A stretch of 64,000 nucleotides of DNA from Sphaerisporangium sp040683095 (GTDB lineage Bacteria > Actinomycetota > Actinomycetes > Streptosporangiales > Streptosporangiaceae): assembly GCF_040683095.1 (NCBI RefSeq), contig NZ_JBFBCI010000002.1, forward strand, positions 124,001 through 188,000, given 5' to 3'. Below the pieces are notes generated by a model, which was not told where the DNA came from, did not search any database, and saw only the letters and a list, made by a program, of their open reading frames with translations. Shown here in pieces: positions 15,989 to 24,475 of the stretch (the first letter of the stretch is position 1; each line of letters starts with the position of its first letter). Made by a program: the position numbers and the translations under genes.

Positions 15989-16255
15989 GTGACCCTCCTC
16001 ATCGACCCGCCGAACTGGGCGGGCCCCCGCGGCCTCTACTGGTCACACCTGGTCAGTGACCACTCGCTGGACGAGCTGCACGGCTTCGCGGCCCTGCTCG
16101 GCTCGCCCCGCCGGGCGTTCGACCGTGACCACTACGACGTCCCGGAGACGGTGTACCTGCGGGCGATCGAGCTGGGCGCCGAGGCGGTGTCCTCGCAGAC
16201 ACTGGTCAAGCGCCTGATCGCGGCGGGGCTCCGGCGCCGCCGCCTCCGTCCCTGA
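15989..16255 (+). CDS. DUF4031 domain protein
   Basis: The protein is 88 aa with a GTG start. The sequence LLIDPPNWAGPRGLYWSHLVSD and the pattern ELHGFAALLG..RRAFDRDHYDVPE are characteristic of DUF4031 (~80-90 aa), a small cytoplasmic family in actinobacteria and proteobacteria. Conserved His and Asp residues (SDHSLDELH, DRDHYDVP) may bind metal, but function is unknown. Convergent with the HD-domain gene whose stop is 30 nt downstream. Confidence 0.8.
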   Translation: MTLLIDPPNWAGPRGLYWSHLVSDHSLDELHGFAALLGSPRRAFDRDHYDVPETVYLRAIELGAEAVSSQTLVKRLIAAGLRRRRLRP

Positions 16256-16285
16256 CACGGGGACGGCCGCCGGTCCCAGGAGCGG

Positions 16286-16933
16286 TCAGCGTCCGGGGGG
16301 CTGCGCGGTGAGGGCCGCCAGCTCCGCGTGGACGTTCCGGCGCGCCGCCGACTCCCACAGGTCGCGCGCGGGCTCGGTCCGGTACAGCACCGGCATGGCG
16401 AGCAGGTTCTCGAGGACGCGCGCCCGGCCGGCCCGGAACGCGTCGTCGGGCACGTGCCGGTACTCCTCGCGCACCGCGCGGGCGTACGCGTCGTAACCGG
16501 GACCGGCGAGCACGGCGAGATCGGCGTCGCACAGGACCTCGCCGTCACGATCCCCCGGAGCCGGATCGTGCCCGGCGGTCAACCGCACGAGCCGCGCCAC
16601 CGTGCCTACCGAGCCCGCTCCACTCGCTCGGGCATGGGCGCTCTCGACCAGGCGGGGCAGGCGGGAGTGGGCCAGTTGGGCGCTGCGTTCCTCGTCCCAG
16701 CCGGGGCGGCCGTCGTACACCGCGTCATGGAACCAGGCGGCCAGGCGTACGGCCGCCGGGTCGCGGGTGAGGAAGGCGAGCGGCTCGATGGCGGCGAGCA
16801 CCGCGCGCAGGTGGTCCAGGGTGTGGTACCTGCGGTGGGGTTCGGACCACCGGGCGATCAGCTCGGCGCCGACGGCCCCGGCCGCCGGCGAGTCGCCCGC
16901 GAGGTCCCGCCACGCGGCGGCCAGATCACGCAT
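16286..16933 (-). CDS. HD-superfamily metal-dependent phosphohydrolase (COG4339-like)
   Basis: The protein is 215 aa. The metal-binding residues of the HD fold are visible: H37 (RRYHTLDHL), H69-D70 (AAWFHDAVYD), and later Asp residues (CDADLAVL). The RxYHTxxHL plus WFHDxVYD combination marks the COG4339 group of predicted phosphohydrolases. Cytoplasmic, substrate unknown. The start at 16933 fits the family N-terminus; no strong ribosome-binding site is evident. Convergent with DUF4031. Confidence 0.82.
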   Translation of the reverse strand: MRDLAAAWRDLAGDSPAAGAVGAELIARWSEPHRRYHTLDHLRAVLAAIEPLAFLTRDPAAVRLAAWFHDAVYDGRPGWDEERSAQLAHSRLPRLVESAHARASGAGSVGTVARLVRLTAGHDPAPGDRDGEVLCDADLAVLAGPGYDAYARAVREEYRHVPDDAFRAGRARVLENLLAMPVLYRTEPARDLWESAARRNVHAELAALTAQPPGR

Positions 16934-17058
16934 GCCCCAATCGTGCCACCACCCGGCCCGGCCGCCCCACCCCTGGGCCGGCCGCGCCCGGCCCGGTCCC
17001 GTCACCGATGCGGCCGGACCGCCTGTCTCCGCCGGACCGGCCGGTTCTCCGCCGGGGA

Positions 17059-17736
17059 TCAGTCGGCGATGTAGGAGATCGAGCGGACCTCGTAGCCGCG
17101 GGTCTTGCTCCCCTTCATGTGCAGGAACATGGCGCCGCCCTCGTAGGAGTAGGCGCACGCCTGGCCGCCGGTCTCGGCCTGGCAGCCCTGGTACATGTAG
17201 CCGACGCCGCCGAACTTGACCTTGAACAGCGTCTTCACCGCGCCGGTGGACCCGACCTCCAGGCCGCGGTTCCTGTCCCCGGCCTTCCACGCCGCGAAGA
17301 AGTACTTGGCCGCCTTGTCCGCCGAGGTGATGTGGCGGGACTCGTACACCTTCGCGACCTTGTTCCCCGAGACGATCATGAGGATGCCGTTGAGCCCGCC
17401 CGGCACGCGCACGCTGGTGTGGACGAACCGGCAGGCGTTCTTGACGCACCCGGCCGACTTGTCCGGTGCCCGGTAGGCGTAGGCGAACAGTGTCTTCACC
17501 GCGGCGGGGCTCGCCACGGCGGCGGCCGCGGCGCTGTCGTCCTGGAGCCACGCGCGGAACAGCTTGCCGGCGACGCTCGCCGGGGTGGGCACGGAAACAC
17601 CCGCCGAAACGCCCGCCGAGCCACCCGACGAGCCGCCCACGGCCACCGCCGCCGTGCCCGCCTCGGCCCGCATCGGCAGCGACAGCGACAGCGACGCAGC
17701 CGCCGCCAGGACCACGGCGGCCTTCGATCCACGCAT
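17059..17736 (-). CDS. Secreted protein with internal duplication
   Basis: The protein is 225 aa, with GGGGAGGATTTCTC before the ATG. It has a Sec signal peptide (MRGSKAAVVLAAAASLSLSL, then AEAG). A Gly/Ser/Val linker is followed by two related ~80-residue halves, each starting with an AW(L/K)xxD helix and an AAVKTLF motif (ASPAAVKTLFAY; STGAVKTLFKV) and containing two Cys. This suggests a duplicated small alpha/beta domain stabilised by disulfides. No enzyme motif is seen and the function is unknown. Lies between the HD gene and the divergent helicase gene. Confidence 0.7.
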   Translation of the reverse strand: MRGSKAAVVLAAAASLSLSLPMRAEAGTAAVAVGGSSGGSAGVSAGVSVPTPASVAGKLFRAWLQDDSAAAAAVASPAAVKTLFAYAYRAPDKSAGCVKNACRFVHTSVRVPGGLNGILMIVSGNKVAKVYESRHITSADKAAKYFFAAWKAGDRNRGLEVGSTGAVKTLFKVKFGGVGYMYQGCQAETGGQACAYSYEGGAMFLHMKGSKTRGYEVRSISYIAD

Positions 17737-17950
17737 GAGAAATCCTCCCCTTGTCCGGGACCCGGCCGGGCCCCGGCAGGAGGACGCCGGAGCCGTGGGC
17801 GCGGTTCACCGGTTCACCGGACCGTTTTCGATCACGGTTTCGGGCGCACGAGCCTGGGCCGGGGGGCCGCGCCGCCTGAGATCGCCGGTCTGAGCGCGCC
17901 GAGGGCGAAAGGTGGATGGACCACGTCGTTGCTTTCGGCAGTATTGAGGG

Positions 17951-20434
17951 GTGACCCTCCTCCAGCACCTTCCCCAGGACACCCGCCCCGACGCTCTGTT
18001 CGAGGCGTTCGCCGAGTGGAACGCCGACCGCGGGCTGACGCTCTACCCCGCGCAGGAGGAAGCGCTCATCGAGGTCGTCTCGGGCAACAACGTGATCCTG
18101 GCCACGCCGACCGGCTCGGGCAAGAGCCTGGTCGCGGCCGGCGCGCACTTCGCGGCGATCGCCACCGGCAGGCGCACGTTCTACACCGCGCCCATCAAGG
18201 CCCTGGTCTCGGAGAAGTTCTTCGACCTTGTCGCGCTGTTCGGCACCGAGAACGTCGGCATGATGACCGGCGACGCCTCGGTCAACGCCTCCGCGCCCAT
18301 CATCTGCTGCACGGCCGAGATCCTCGCCAACATCGCCCTGCGCGACGGCGCCGAGGCCGACATCGGCCAGGTCGTCATGGACGAGTTCCACTTCTACGCG
18401 GAGCCCGACCGCGGCTGGGCGTGGCAGGTGCCGCTGCTGGAGCTGCCGCAGGCGCAGTTCGTCCTGATGTCGGCCACGCTCGGCGACGTGACGCGGTTCG
18501 AGAAGGACCTGACGCGGCGCACCGGCCGGGACACCGCGGTGGTGCGCTCGGCGACGCGGCCCGTCCCGCTGTACTACAGCTACCGCACCACTCCCCTGCA
18601 CGAGACGCTGGAGGAGCTGCTGTCCAGCCAGTCGGCGCCGGTGTACGTCGTCCACTTCACGCAGGCGGCGGCGATGGAGCGGGCTCAGGCGCTGATGAGC
18701 GTCAACATGTCGTCCAAGTCCGAGAAGGAGGCGATCGCCTCGCTGATCGGCAACTTCCGGTTCACGACGCGGTTCGGCCGCGCGCTGTCCCGGCTGGTCC
18801 GGCACGGCATCGGCGTCCACCATGCCGGCATGCTGCCGAAGTACCGGCGCCTGGTCGAGCGGCTGGCCCAGGCCGGGCTGCTGAAGGTCATCTGCGGCAC
18901 CGACACCCTCGGGGTCGGCGTCAACGTGCCGATCCGCACGGTGCTGTTCACGGCGCTCAGCAAGTACGACGGCAACCGCGTCCGCCTGCTGCGGGCCCGC
19001 GAGTTCCACCAGATCGCCGGCCGGGCCGGGCGGGCCGGCTTCGACACGCTCGGGTACGTCGTCTGCCAGGCCCCTGACCATGTCGTCGAGAACGAGAAGG
19101 CGCTGGCCAAGGCCGGGGACGACCCGAAGAAGCGACGCAGGGTCGTGCGCAAGAAGGCCCCCGAGGGGTTCGTGAACTGGAGCGAGGAGACGTTCGAGCG
19201 CCTGCAGAAGGCCGAGCCCGAGCCGCTGAACTCCCGGTTCAAGGTCAGCAACGCCATGCTGCTGGCCGTCATCAACCGGCCGGGCGACTGCTTCGCGGCG
19301 ATGAAGCGCCTGCTGACCGACAACCACGAGGAGCGCAAGGCCCAGCGGCGGCACATCAGCCACGCGATCGCGATCTACCGCTCGCTGCTGGCCGGCGGCG
19401 TGGTCGAGAAGCTGCGCGAGCCGGACGAGCAGGGCCGCATGGCCCGGCTGACCGTCGACCTGCAGGAGGACTTCGCGCTCAACCAGGCGCTGTCGACGTT
19501 CGCGCTCGCCGCGTTCGAGCTGCTGGACTCCGCCTCGACGACCTACGCCCTCGACATCGTCTCGATCGTCGAGTCGACGCTGGACGACCCGCGCCAGATC
19601 CTGCACTCCCAGCTCAACAAGGCGCGCGGCGAGGCCGTGGCCCAGATGAAGGCCGACGGCGTCGAGTACGAGGAGCGCATGGAGCTGCTCACCGACGTCA
19701 CCTACGCCATGCCGCTGGAAGACCTGCTGTTCGGCGCGTACGAGACCTACCGGCGCGGGCATCCCTGGGTGGGCGACCACGCGGTCAGCCCCAAGTCGGT
19801 CGTCCGCGACATGTACGAGCGGGCGATGACCTTCGCCGAGTACGTCCAGTTCTACGAGCTGGCGCGGTCGGAGGGCACGGTGCTGCGCTACCTCGCCGAC
19901 GCCTACCGCACGCTGAGCCGCACGGTGCCCGACCACATGAAGACCGAGGACCTCCAGGACCTGATCGAGTGGCTCGGCGAGCTGGTGCGCCAGGTCGACT
20001 CCAGCCTGCTGGACGAGTGGGAGCAGTTGCAGAACCCGTCGGAGGAGCTGGAGCGTCCCGGCCTGGAGGAGAACACCCGGCCGGTCACCGGCAACCGGCG
20101 GGCCTTCCGCGTGCTGGTGCGCAACGCCATGTTCCGCATGGTCGAGCTGGCCGCGCTGGAGAAGTACGACGAGCTGCGCGAGCTGGCCGACATCGACTGG
20201 GAGTCGGCGCTGGACGCCTACTACGAGGAGCACGACGAGATCCGCACCGGTCCGGACGCGCGCGGCCCGGCGCTGCTGCAGATCGAGGAGGAGAAGGAAC
20301 TCTGGCGGGTCCGGCAGGTCCTGCACGACCCGGCGGACGACCACGACTGGGGCATCAGCGCCCAGGTCGACCTGGCGGCCTCGGACGAGGAGGGCCGCGC
20401 GGTCGTGTACGTCATCGGCGTGGACCGCCTCTGA
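17951..20434 (+). CDS. DEAD/DEAH-box helicase with DUF3516 C-terminus
   Basis: The protein is 827 aa with a GTG start. Superfamily 2 motifs are complete: Walker A ATPTGSGKS (51-59), Walker B as DEFH (144-147), motif III SATLG (174-178), and the C-terminal RecA lobe with GIGVHHAGMLPKYR and HQIAGRAGRAGFD. The long Mtr4/Ski2-like C-terminal region matches DUF3516 of actinobacterial helicases. It is a predicted ATP-driven RNA or DNA unwinding enzyme. The gene ends in a 14-nt perfect tandem duplication that includes its stop codon (20422-20449). Convergent with dusB. Confidence 0.92.
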   Translation: MTLLQHLPQDTRPDALFEAFAEWNADRGLTLYPAQEEALIEVVSGNNVILATPTGSGKSLVAAGAHFAAIATGRRTFYTAPIKALVSEKFFDLVALFGTENVGMMTGDASVNASAPIICCTAEILANIALRDGAEADIGQVVMDEFHFYAEPDRGWAWQVPLLELPQAQFVLMSATLGDVTRFEKDLTRRTGRDTAVVRSATRPVPLYYSYRTTPLHETLEELLSSQSAPVYVVHFTQAAAMERAQALMSVNMSSKSEKEAIASLIGNFRFTTRFGRALSRLVRHGIGVHHAGMLPKYRRLVERLAQAGLLKVICGTDTLGVGVNVPIRTVLFTALSKYDGNRVRLLRAREFHQIAGRAGRAGFDTLGYVVCQAPDHVVENEKALAKAGDDPKKRRRVVRKKAPEGFVNWSEETFERLQKAEPEPLNSRFKVSNAMLLAVINRPGDCFAAMKRLLTDNHEERKAQRRHISHAIAIYRSLLAGGVVEKLREPDEQGRMARLTVDLQEDFALNQALSTFALAAFELLDSASTTYALDIVSIVESTLDDPRQILHSQLNKARGEAVAQMKADGVEYEERMELLTDVTYAMPLEDLLFGAYETYRRGHPWVGDHAVSPKSVVRDMYERAMTFAEYVQFYELARSEGTVLRYLADAYRTLSRTVPDHMKTEDLQDLIEWLGELVRQVDSSLLDEWEQLQNPSEELERPGLEENTRPVTGNRRAFRVLVRNAMFRMVELAALEKYDELRELADIDWESALDAYYEEHDEIRTGPDARGPALLQIEEEKELWRVRQVLHDPADDHDWGISAQVDLAASDEEGRAVVYVIGVDRL

Positions 20435-20461
20435 CGGACCGCCTCTGACCGGCGCCGGGGC

Positions 20462-21574
20462 TCAGCCGCCGGAGGTGTCCAGCTCGGCGTCCGGGGAGAT
20501 CTCGGCGTCGCCGGGGTCGTCAAGCCAGCCGTCCGGCAGGTGGACCCGGTCCCGGGAGCTCGACTTCCCGCGCGGGCCGTCCGCCGCCTCCCCCGGCCAG
20601 GGCAGCCCGGCGGGCAGGCGGGCCAGGTGGTCGCGCAGCTCGTCCAGGGAGCCCGCGGTGGCGAGGTCGCGGCGCAGTCCGGCGCCGACCTCGAACCCCT
20701 TGAGGTACCAGCCGACGTGCTTGCGGAAGTCCAGGACGCCGTGGGTCTCGCTGCCGAAGCACTCCACGAGCAGCTCGGCGTGGCGCGCCATGGTCGCGCC
20801 GACCTCGCCCAGGGACGGCCGGGCCCGCTCGGGACGGCCCTGGAAGGCGTTGTCCAGGTCGCGGAAGAGCCAGGGGCGGCCGAGGCAGCCGCGTCCGACG
20901 ACCACGCCGTCGCAGCCCGTCGTCCGGGTCATGCGGATCGCGTCCTCGGCGCTCCAGATGTCGCCGTTGCCGAGCACGGGGATCTCCGGGACGGCGTCCT
21001 TGAGGCGGGCGATCGCGTCCCAGTCGGCCGTGCCGCCGTAGTGCTGCACGGCGGTGCGGCCGTGCAGGGCGACGGCGCTCAGGCCCTCCTGGACGGCGAT
21101 CCTGCCCGCGTCGAGGTAGGTCAGGTGGTCGTCGTCGATGCCCTTGCGCATCTTCATGGTCACCGGCAGCGTCCCGGCGTTCGCGACCGCGGCGCGCAGG
21201 ATGCGCCGCAGCAGGCCGCGCTTGTACGGCAGGGCGGACCCGCCGCCGCGGCGGGTGACCTTGGGCACGGGGCAGCCGAAGTTGAGGTCGACGTGGTCGG
21301 CCAGGCCCTCCTCTGCGACGATCCTGACGGCCCTGCCCACGGTCTCGGGGTCGACGCCGTAGAGCTGGACGCTGCGCGGGGTCTCGTCCGGCTGGAAGCG
21401 GATCATCGCGAGGGTCTTGGGATTGCGTTCGGCCAGGCCCCGCGTCGTGATCATCTCGGACACGTACAGGCCGCCGCCCTGCTCGCGGCACAGCGCGCGG
21501 AACGCCGTGTTGGTGACGCCCGCCATGGGTGCGAGCACCACGGGCGGCCAGACCTCGATCGACCCAATCTTCAC
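20462..21574 (-). CDS. dusB: tRNA-dihydrouridine synthase B
   Basis: The protein is 370 aa. FMN-binding TIM barrel with N-terminal APMAGVTNTAFR, the catalytic loop LNFGCPVPKVTRRGGGSAL (Cys101 protonates the uracil), MKMRKGIDDDH, ALHGRTA and the phosphate-binding NGDIWSAEDA..VVGRGCLGRPW. All are canonical for DusB, which reduces uridines in the tRNA D-loop using NADPH. Longer than E. coli DusB by a C-terminal acidic tail, as is usual in actinobacteria. Monocistronic. Confidence 0.95.
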   Translation of the reverse strand: MKIGSIEVWPPVVLAPMAGVTNTAFRALCREQGGGLYVSEMITTRGLAERNPKTLAMIRFQPDETPRSVQLYGVDPETVGRAVRIVAEEGLADHVDLNFGCPVPKVTRRGGGSALPYKRGLLRRILRAAVANAGTLPVTMKMRKGIDDDHLTYLDAGRIAVQEGLSAVALHGRTAVQHYGGTADWDAIARLKDAVPEIPVLGNGDIWSAEDAIRMTRTTGCDGVVVGRGCLGRPWLFRDLDNAFQGRPERARPSLGEVGATMARHAELLVECFGSETHGVLDFRKHVGWYLKGFEVGAGLRRDLATAGSLDELRDHLARLPAGLPWPGEAADGPRGKSSSRDRVHLPDGWLDDPGDAEISPDAELDTSGG

Positions 21575-21791
21575 CCGCTCATTTGTACCCCACGCCCGGA
21601 ACGGGCGGATCAGCGTCGGTCGGCCGCCGTCTCACCACCCGTGCTTTCCCAGGTGAACCCATGTTTCCCCGCATCTTTGGACCGGCGCCGGCGCGGACCG
21701 TTAGATTGGGACGAGGGACGATCTCCGGGCCGCCGCCCGGGGACGCCACGGTGCTCGTAAAATGCTCGCACTCGACAGACGGAGGGCGTGG

Positions 21792-22448
21792 ATGCTGCTG
21801 AGGCTGCGTATCTCACTGCCTGACCGCCCGGGGTCCCTGGGCCAGGTGACGCGCGTGCTCGGCGTCGCGGGGGCCGACATCATCCAGCTCGTCGTACTCG
21901 AACGCGGCGAGGGCCGGGCCGTGGACGACCTCACGGTGTACTGGCCGGACACCGCGCCGCGCGACACGCTCGTGCAGGGGCTGGAGACGGTCCCCGGAGT
22001 GGTCGTCGAAGGGGTGTGGGCCACGCGGGAGGCGCCGGGCACCTACCCCGAGCTGGAGATCCTCAAGTACATCACCACGGCGGGCGACCGCGCGCTGGCG
22101 ACGTTGATCGACTCCATGCCGGTACTGTTCAGCGCCGACTGGGCCGCCGCCGCGACCGAGCGGCAGCCGCGCAGCATCGTCCACTCGAGCTGGCGCGCCC
22201 CGACCGACGTGCCGTTCCCGTCGATCACGCCGACCCGCCCGGAGGCGCACACGCTGCCCTCGGGGCTGCACATCATCGCGGCCCCCCTTCCGCCGCTCGC
22301 GCTCACGTTCCTGCTGGCCAGGGCCGAGGGGCCGCCGTTCCACCGCATCGAGATCCACCGGCTGACCCGCATCCTGGAGATCTTCCTGACGCTCCCGGCC
22401 GTCGAGCGCATGGTCGCCCGCACCTTCCGCGGATCGCCCGCCGGTTAG
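21792..22448 (+). CDS. ACT-domain amino-acid-sensing protein
   Basis: The protein is 218 aa. ATG 21792 is preferred over 21762 because GGAGGG precedes it and the ACT fold starts at once: LLRLRISLPDRPGSLGQVTRVLGVAGADIIQL (read as a beta-alpha-beta motif, residues 2-34). ACT domains bind amino acids and usually control metabolic enzymes. The remaining ~140 residues form a domain resembling a weak GAF/PAS-like module (VLFSADWAAAA..) seen in actinobacterial homologues. Exact ligand unknown. Located just upstream of the tRNA pair. Confidence 0.78.
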   Translation: MLLRLRISLPDRPGSLGQVTRVLGVAGADIIQLVVLERGEGRAVDDLTVYWPDTAPRDTLVQGLETVPGVVVEGVWATREAPGTYPELEILKYITTAGDRALATLIDSMPVLFSADWAAAATERQPRSIVHSSWRAPTDVPFPSITPTRPEAHTLPSGLHIIAAPLPPLALTFLLARAEGPPFHRIEIHRLTRILEIFLTLPAVERMVARTFRGSPAG

Positions 22449-22518
22449 GCACAGGCGGCGAAAACCCGCTAGAGTCTCCGTGTCGTCACCACGGGCGCGG
22501 GTCTCCCGAGGTGGGCAC

Positions 22519-22591
22519 GCGGACGTGGCTCAGCTGGTAGAGCATCACCTTGCCAAGGTGAGGGTCGCGGGTTCGAATCCCGTCGTCCGCT
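22519..22591 (+). tRNA. tRNA-Gly (anticodon GCC)
   Basis: A 73-nt cloverleaf: acceptor GCGGACG pairs with CGTCCGC, D-arm GCTCAGCTGGTAGAGC, anticodon stem TCACC/GGTGA around loop TTGCCAA (anticodon GCC), T-arm CGGGTTCGAATCCCG, discriminator T. CCA is not encoded. A TAGAGT -10-like element lies ~40 nt upstream. Confidence 0.97.
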
Positions 22592-22606
22592 CTGATTCTT
22601 CATCGA

Positions 22607-22678
22607 GGGCGATTAGCTCAGTGGGAGAGCGCTACCTTGACACGGTAGAGGCCACTGGTTCAATCCCAGTATCGCCCA
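22607..22678 (+). tRNA. tRNA-Val (anticodon GAC)
   Basis: 72 nt: acceptor GGGCGAT/ATCGCCC, D-arm GCTCAGTGGGAGAGC, anticodon stem CTACC/GGTAG around TTGACAC (anticodon GAC), T-arm CTGGTTCAATCCCAG, discriminator A, with CCA encoded at 22679-22681. It is 15 nt behind tRNA-Gly, so they are one transcription unit. The 3' 19 nt are antisense to the end of the ROK gene. Confidence 0.97.
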
Positions 22679-23907
22679 CCATCTGACGCGAAAGGCCGGT
22701 CCCTTCTGGTGACCGGCCTTTCGCGTGCGCGGGCCGCCGGGGCGGCGGCGAAGAATTCCTCCAGAACGAGCGTGGCCGCGCCCAGGGCGACCGCGTCGGG
22801 CCCCAGGTGGCCGAGGACGATCGACGTGGCGGCGTACGGCTGGGGCAGGGAGTTCTCGGCGGCGGCGCGGCGGATGGCGGGCAGCAGCCGCTCGCCGAGC
22901 AGCAGGCCGACCCAGCCGCCGACGACGATGTGCCCGGGGTTGATGAGGTTGACCAGGTTGCCGAGCCCGACGCCGAGGTAGTCGATCGTCTCCTCCACCA
23001 CGGGCGAGTCGGAGGCCAGCAGGCGGGTCAGCTCCTCGTGCCGGCCCGCGGTCTGGGTGGAGACGCCGGCCCGTTCGAGGATGGCCTCGGCCCCGATGTA
23101 AGCCTCCAGGCAGCCGCGCCCGCCGCACCGGCAGGGCCGACCCCCCGCGACGATCTTGGTGTGGCCCCACTCGCCGGCGCTGCTGCTGACCCCGTGGAAG
23201 GTGGCGCCGCCGGTGACGACGGCCGCGCCGACCCCGGAGCCGATGAGCACGATGACGGCGTCGCCGGCGTCCCGCCCCGAGCCGAACCACAGCTCGGCCT
23301 GGCCCATCGCCTTGGTGCCGTTGCCGACGTGCAGCGGAGGCAGCGGGAGCGCCGACCCCGTGCGCAGCAGCGCGCCGAGGGGCACGCCCTCCCAGCCGAA
23401 GGTCTTGGCGTGGATCACGACGTCCTCGCCGCGCTCGACGATTCCGGGGACGCCCACGCCGACGCCGAGGACCTGCGCGGACGGCACCCCCGCGTCGGAG
23501 AGGACGACCTCGATGCCCGCGATGATGTGGCGGGCGACCAGCTCGGGATCGTGGCGGGCGGGCCGCAGGGCGTACTCGACCTTGGCGCGCTCGTTCATGC
23601 CGAGGTCGAACAGCTCGACGCGGACGTGCGTCTCGGCGACGTCGACGCCGATGGCGTAGCCGTAGAGCGGGTCGACGCGCAGCAGGACGCGCGGGCGCCC
23701 GCCGTCGGACTCGACCTGGCCGGCCTCGGTGATGATGCCCTCGCCGAGCAGGTCGCCGGTCATGGTGCTGACGGTGGCGGCGCTCAGGCCGGTGAGCCGG
23801 GTGAGGTCGTTTCTGCTGGTGGGCCCGGCGAAGTAGAGGGTGCGCAGCAGCATGGAGCGGTTGCCTCTGCGGACATCCCGCACCGTCCTGCGCTCGGGCC
23901 TCGCCAT
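22660..23907 (-). CDS. ROK-family transcriptional regulator
   Basis: The protein is 415 aa. ATG 23907 follows GGGAGGTCAGATC; the upstream ATG at 23937 lacks such a site. N-terminal winged helix (GPTSRNDLTRLTGLSAATVSTM) and a ROK sugar-kinase-like domain with AIGVDVAETHVRVELFDL, GVGVGVPGIV, and a GHT...CRCGGRGCLEAYIG zinc-binding/ROK signature. Expected to repress sugar-uptake genes and respond to a sugar. The reading frame continues through the tRNA terminator and stops inside tRNA-Val (antisense). The ABC permease relic at 24063 may be what remains of its former target operon. Confidence 0.9.
   Translation of the reverse strand: MARPERRTVRDVRRGNRSMLLRTLYFAGPTSRNDLTRLTGLSAATVSTMTGDLLGEGIITEAGQVESDGGRPRVLLRVDPLYGYAIGVDVAETHVRVELFDLGMNERAKVEYALRPARHDPELVARHIIAGIEVVLSDAGVPSAQVLGVGVGVPGIVERGEDVVIHAKTFGWEGVPLGALLRTGSALPLPPLHVGNGTKAMGQAELWFGSGRDAGDAVIVLIGSGVGAAVVTGGATFHGVSSSAGEWGHTKIVAGGRPCRCGGRGCLEAYIGAEAILERAGVSTQTAGRHEELTRLLASDSPVVEETIDYLGVGLGNLVNLINPGHIVVGGWVGLLLGERLLPAIRRAAAENSLPQPYAATSIVLGHLGPDAVALGAATLVLEEFFAAAPAARARERPVTRRDRPFASDGGRYWD
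22686..22726. terminator. Long hairpin terminator of the tRNA operon, inside the ROK coding end
   Basis: A 16-bp perfect stem (ACGCGAAAGGCCGGTC with its complement) with a 9-nt loop begins 5 nt after the tRNA-Val CCA. It lies entirely within the 3' end of the oppositely oriented ROK reading frame. Confidence 0.85.
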
Positions 23908-24062
23908 GATCTGACCTCCCCTGAGTTCTGCGGCCATGTTAGTTCAGAGACTGAAACCGCCCGCGCGCCCGAGGCCGCGAAACGGCGCACCGTCGGGCCG
24001 TCGCACGTCACCAAAGCGTTTCCGGGAGATTCTGGGTTTGTTCGTAGCTCAAATCAGAACGG

Positions 24063-24256
24063 GTGTGGCCGCTGATCGTGCTCAACGACCCCGACCTGCG
24101 CTGCCGCCGGCCCTGCAGCAGCTCGCGAGCACCGAGTCCGGGCGGGAGTACCACGTCATGGCCGGGGCGGCGCCGGCGGTGATCCCGGTGATCGTCATTC
24201 CGATGATCTTCCACCGGCGGATCATGGAGGGGATCGCGTCCACGGGCCTGAAGAGC
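24063..24256 (+). pseudogene. Decayed 3' end of a MalG-type sugar ABC permease gene
   Basis: In one frame from 24063 the DNA reads VWPLIVLNDPDLR. Near 24100 the similarity jumps to another frame: LPPALQQLASTESG, VMAGAAPAVIPVIVIPM, then HRRIMEGIASTGLKS. This is the ordered C-terminus of MalG-type permeases (WPLIVLxDPxxRTLPxAL..MAGxxxxxxPVxxxxxxxQRRxxEGIAxTGLK), interrupted by a frameshift and lacking both the 5' part and a stop after GLKS. It occupies the 23908-24475 gap, which otherwise contains no gene. Confidence 0.75.
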
Positions 24257-24475
24257 TGGTCCCCGGCCGATCGCGGGCTCGCGGGCTCGCGGGCGAGCCG
24301 TACCGGGCCAGGTGTGCGGTACGGCCCGCCGCGCGTACCCGCTCGCTTCCGATCTTGATCTTAGAAGGAGCGGTAACGAGGGCGGCACGACGCGCGGGCG
24401 CGGGCGAGTGAGGCTTTTCTATGAATATTGAACCAAGCATTGACGCCACCAGTAGACCAGTCGGCCGGAACGCGG

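Noticed and set aside
16286..20344. A 1,352-residue minus-strand open frame
   Set aside because: Only its last 215 codons (HD-domain protein) show family features. The remainder is antisense to the DUF3516 helicase and is an effect of high GC3.
22519..22681. Integrated element at the tRNA genes
   Set aside because: No integrase gene and no duplicated tRNA 3' end were seen nearby. The tRNAs are followed by a normal terminator.
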